Shown: positions 5,122 to 5,257 of the stretch, piece after piece | Position numbering within the stretch: the stretch's first letter is position 1 | Layout of the letters: each line of letters starts with the position of its first letter | Assembly (NCBI GenBank): GCA_004356555.1 | Contig: SMWY01000066.1 | Span: 1-5,257, forward strand | Length of the DNA stretch: 5,257 nucleotides | Source of the DNA: Candidatus Dadabacteria bacterium | GTDB lineage: Bacteria; Desulfobacterota_D; UBA1144; Nemesobacterales; UBA2774 | Direction: 5' to 3' | Program-made: the position numbers and the translations under genes | Notes under the pieces: model-generated | Told to the model about the DNA's origin: nothing | Seen by the model: only the letters and a program-made list of their open reading frames with translations | Database searches by the model: none

Positions 5122-5145
5122 AAGGGAGCTTCGGCTCCCTTTTTT
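5122..5145 (+). terminator. strong rho-independent terminator of the Cys-rich protein gene
   Basis: AAGGGAGC (5122-5129), a stable TTCG tetraloop, and GCTCCCTT (5134-5141) form an eight-base-pair stem that runs into six T residues (5140-5145). It lies about 92 bases after the stop codon, and the bases between show no gene. Confidence 0.92.
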
Positions 5146-5166
5146 GTTTGGTTTTGATATTAATAA

Positions 5167-5205
5167 ATCCAACTTAAACCTAGCTTGACTAAAGGGGTGC
5201 AGTAC
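5167..5205 (+). repeat. copy (D) of the ~40-bp dispersed repeat
   Basis: ATCCAACTTAAACC (5167-5180) and GCTTGACTAAAGGGGTGCAG TAC (5183-5205) closely match copy B at 2297-2335; the main difference is two extra bases after CTTGA. Unlike B it has no GTGACCTGCC end before it. If the pattern of the window holds, it should precede another plus-strand gene beyond 5257. Nothing else is recognisable in 5206-5257. Confidence 0.7.
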
Positions 5206-5257
5206 AACCTGGCATTATACAACCATCCTATATATACTGAGAGATACCAATAAATTA

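Overview
The window is AT-rich (my estimate is just under 40% G+C) and carries well-spaced, mostly monocistronic bacterial genes with strong AGGAGG-type ribosome binding sites, Sec-type signal peptides and rho-independent terminators. This suits an uncultured Gram-negative lineage. Exported Cys-rich repeat proteins and NTF2-fold orphans would fit something like Dadabacteria or a deltaproteobacterial relative, but that placement is a guess, because no rRNA, tRNA or housekeeping marker is present.

Layout. Bases 1-155 hold a degraded copy of a dispersed repeat. An 18-codon hydrophobic small ORF (156-212) follows, then a class I adenylate-forming acyl-CoA ligase related to CaiC (239-1981, +). Coding sequence of the ligase clearly extends upstream of its first in-frame ATG to a strong Shine-Dalgarno sequence that faces an ATA codon. 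One base beyond its stop, on the opposite strand, lies the C-terminal remnant of a Na+/Ca2+ exchanger-family protein (1983-2201, -). Its upstream part has been replaced by a repeat element with imperfect inverted ends (2222-2335). Next is a secreted zinc-dependent phospholipase C-like enzyme with a C-terminal LysM domain (2361-3374, -). Its promoter sits so close to the ATG that the mRNA is predicted to be leaderless.

The right half holds two similarly built units. Each is a hairpin repeat (R1 at 3592, R2 at 4302), then a 40-bp repeat of a second family about 157 bp later, then a sigma70-type promoter, a strong RBS, one small gene, and a terminator with the same GGGAGC/GCTCCC stem. The genes are a SnoaL/NTF2-fold protein (3886-4230) and an exported protein made of two 58-residue Cys-rich repeats (4622-5029). 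R1 and R2 differ by a compensatory base-pair change, which suggests the folded form matters.

The genes do not form an obvious pathway. What ties the window together is the repeat architecture: five copies of a ~40-bp element (60, 2297, 3750, 4458, 5167), usually at the 5' side of a plus-strand gene, and two copies of the R hairpin. This looks like an accessory, gene-exchange region and is the most interesting aspect of the window.
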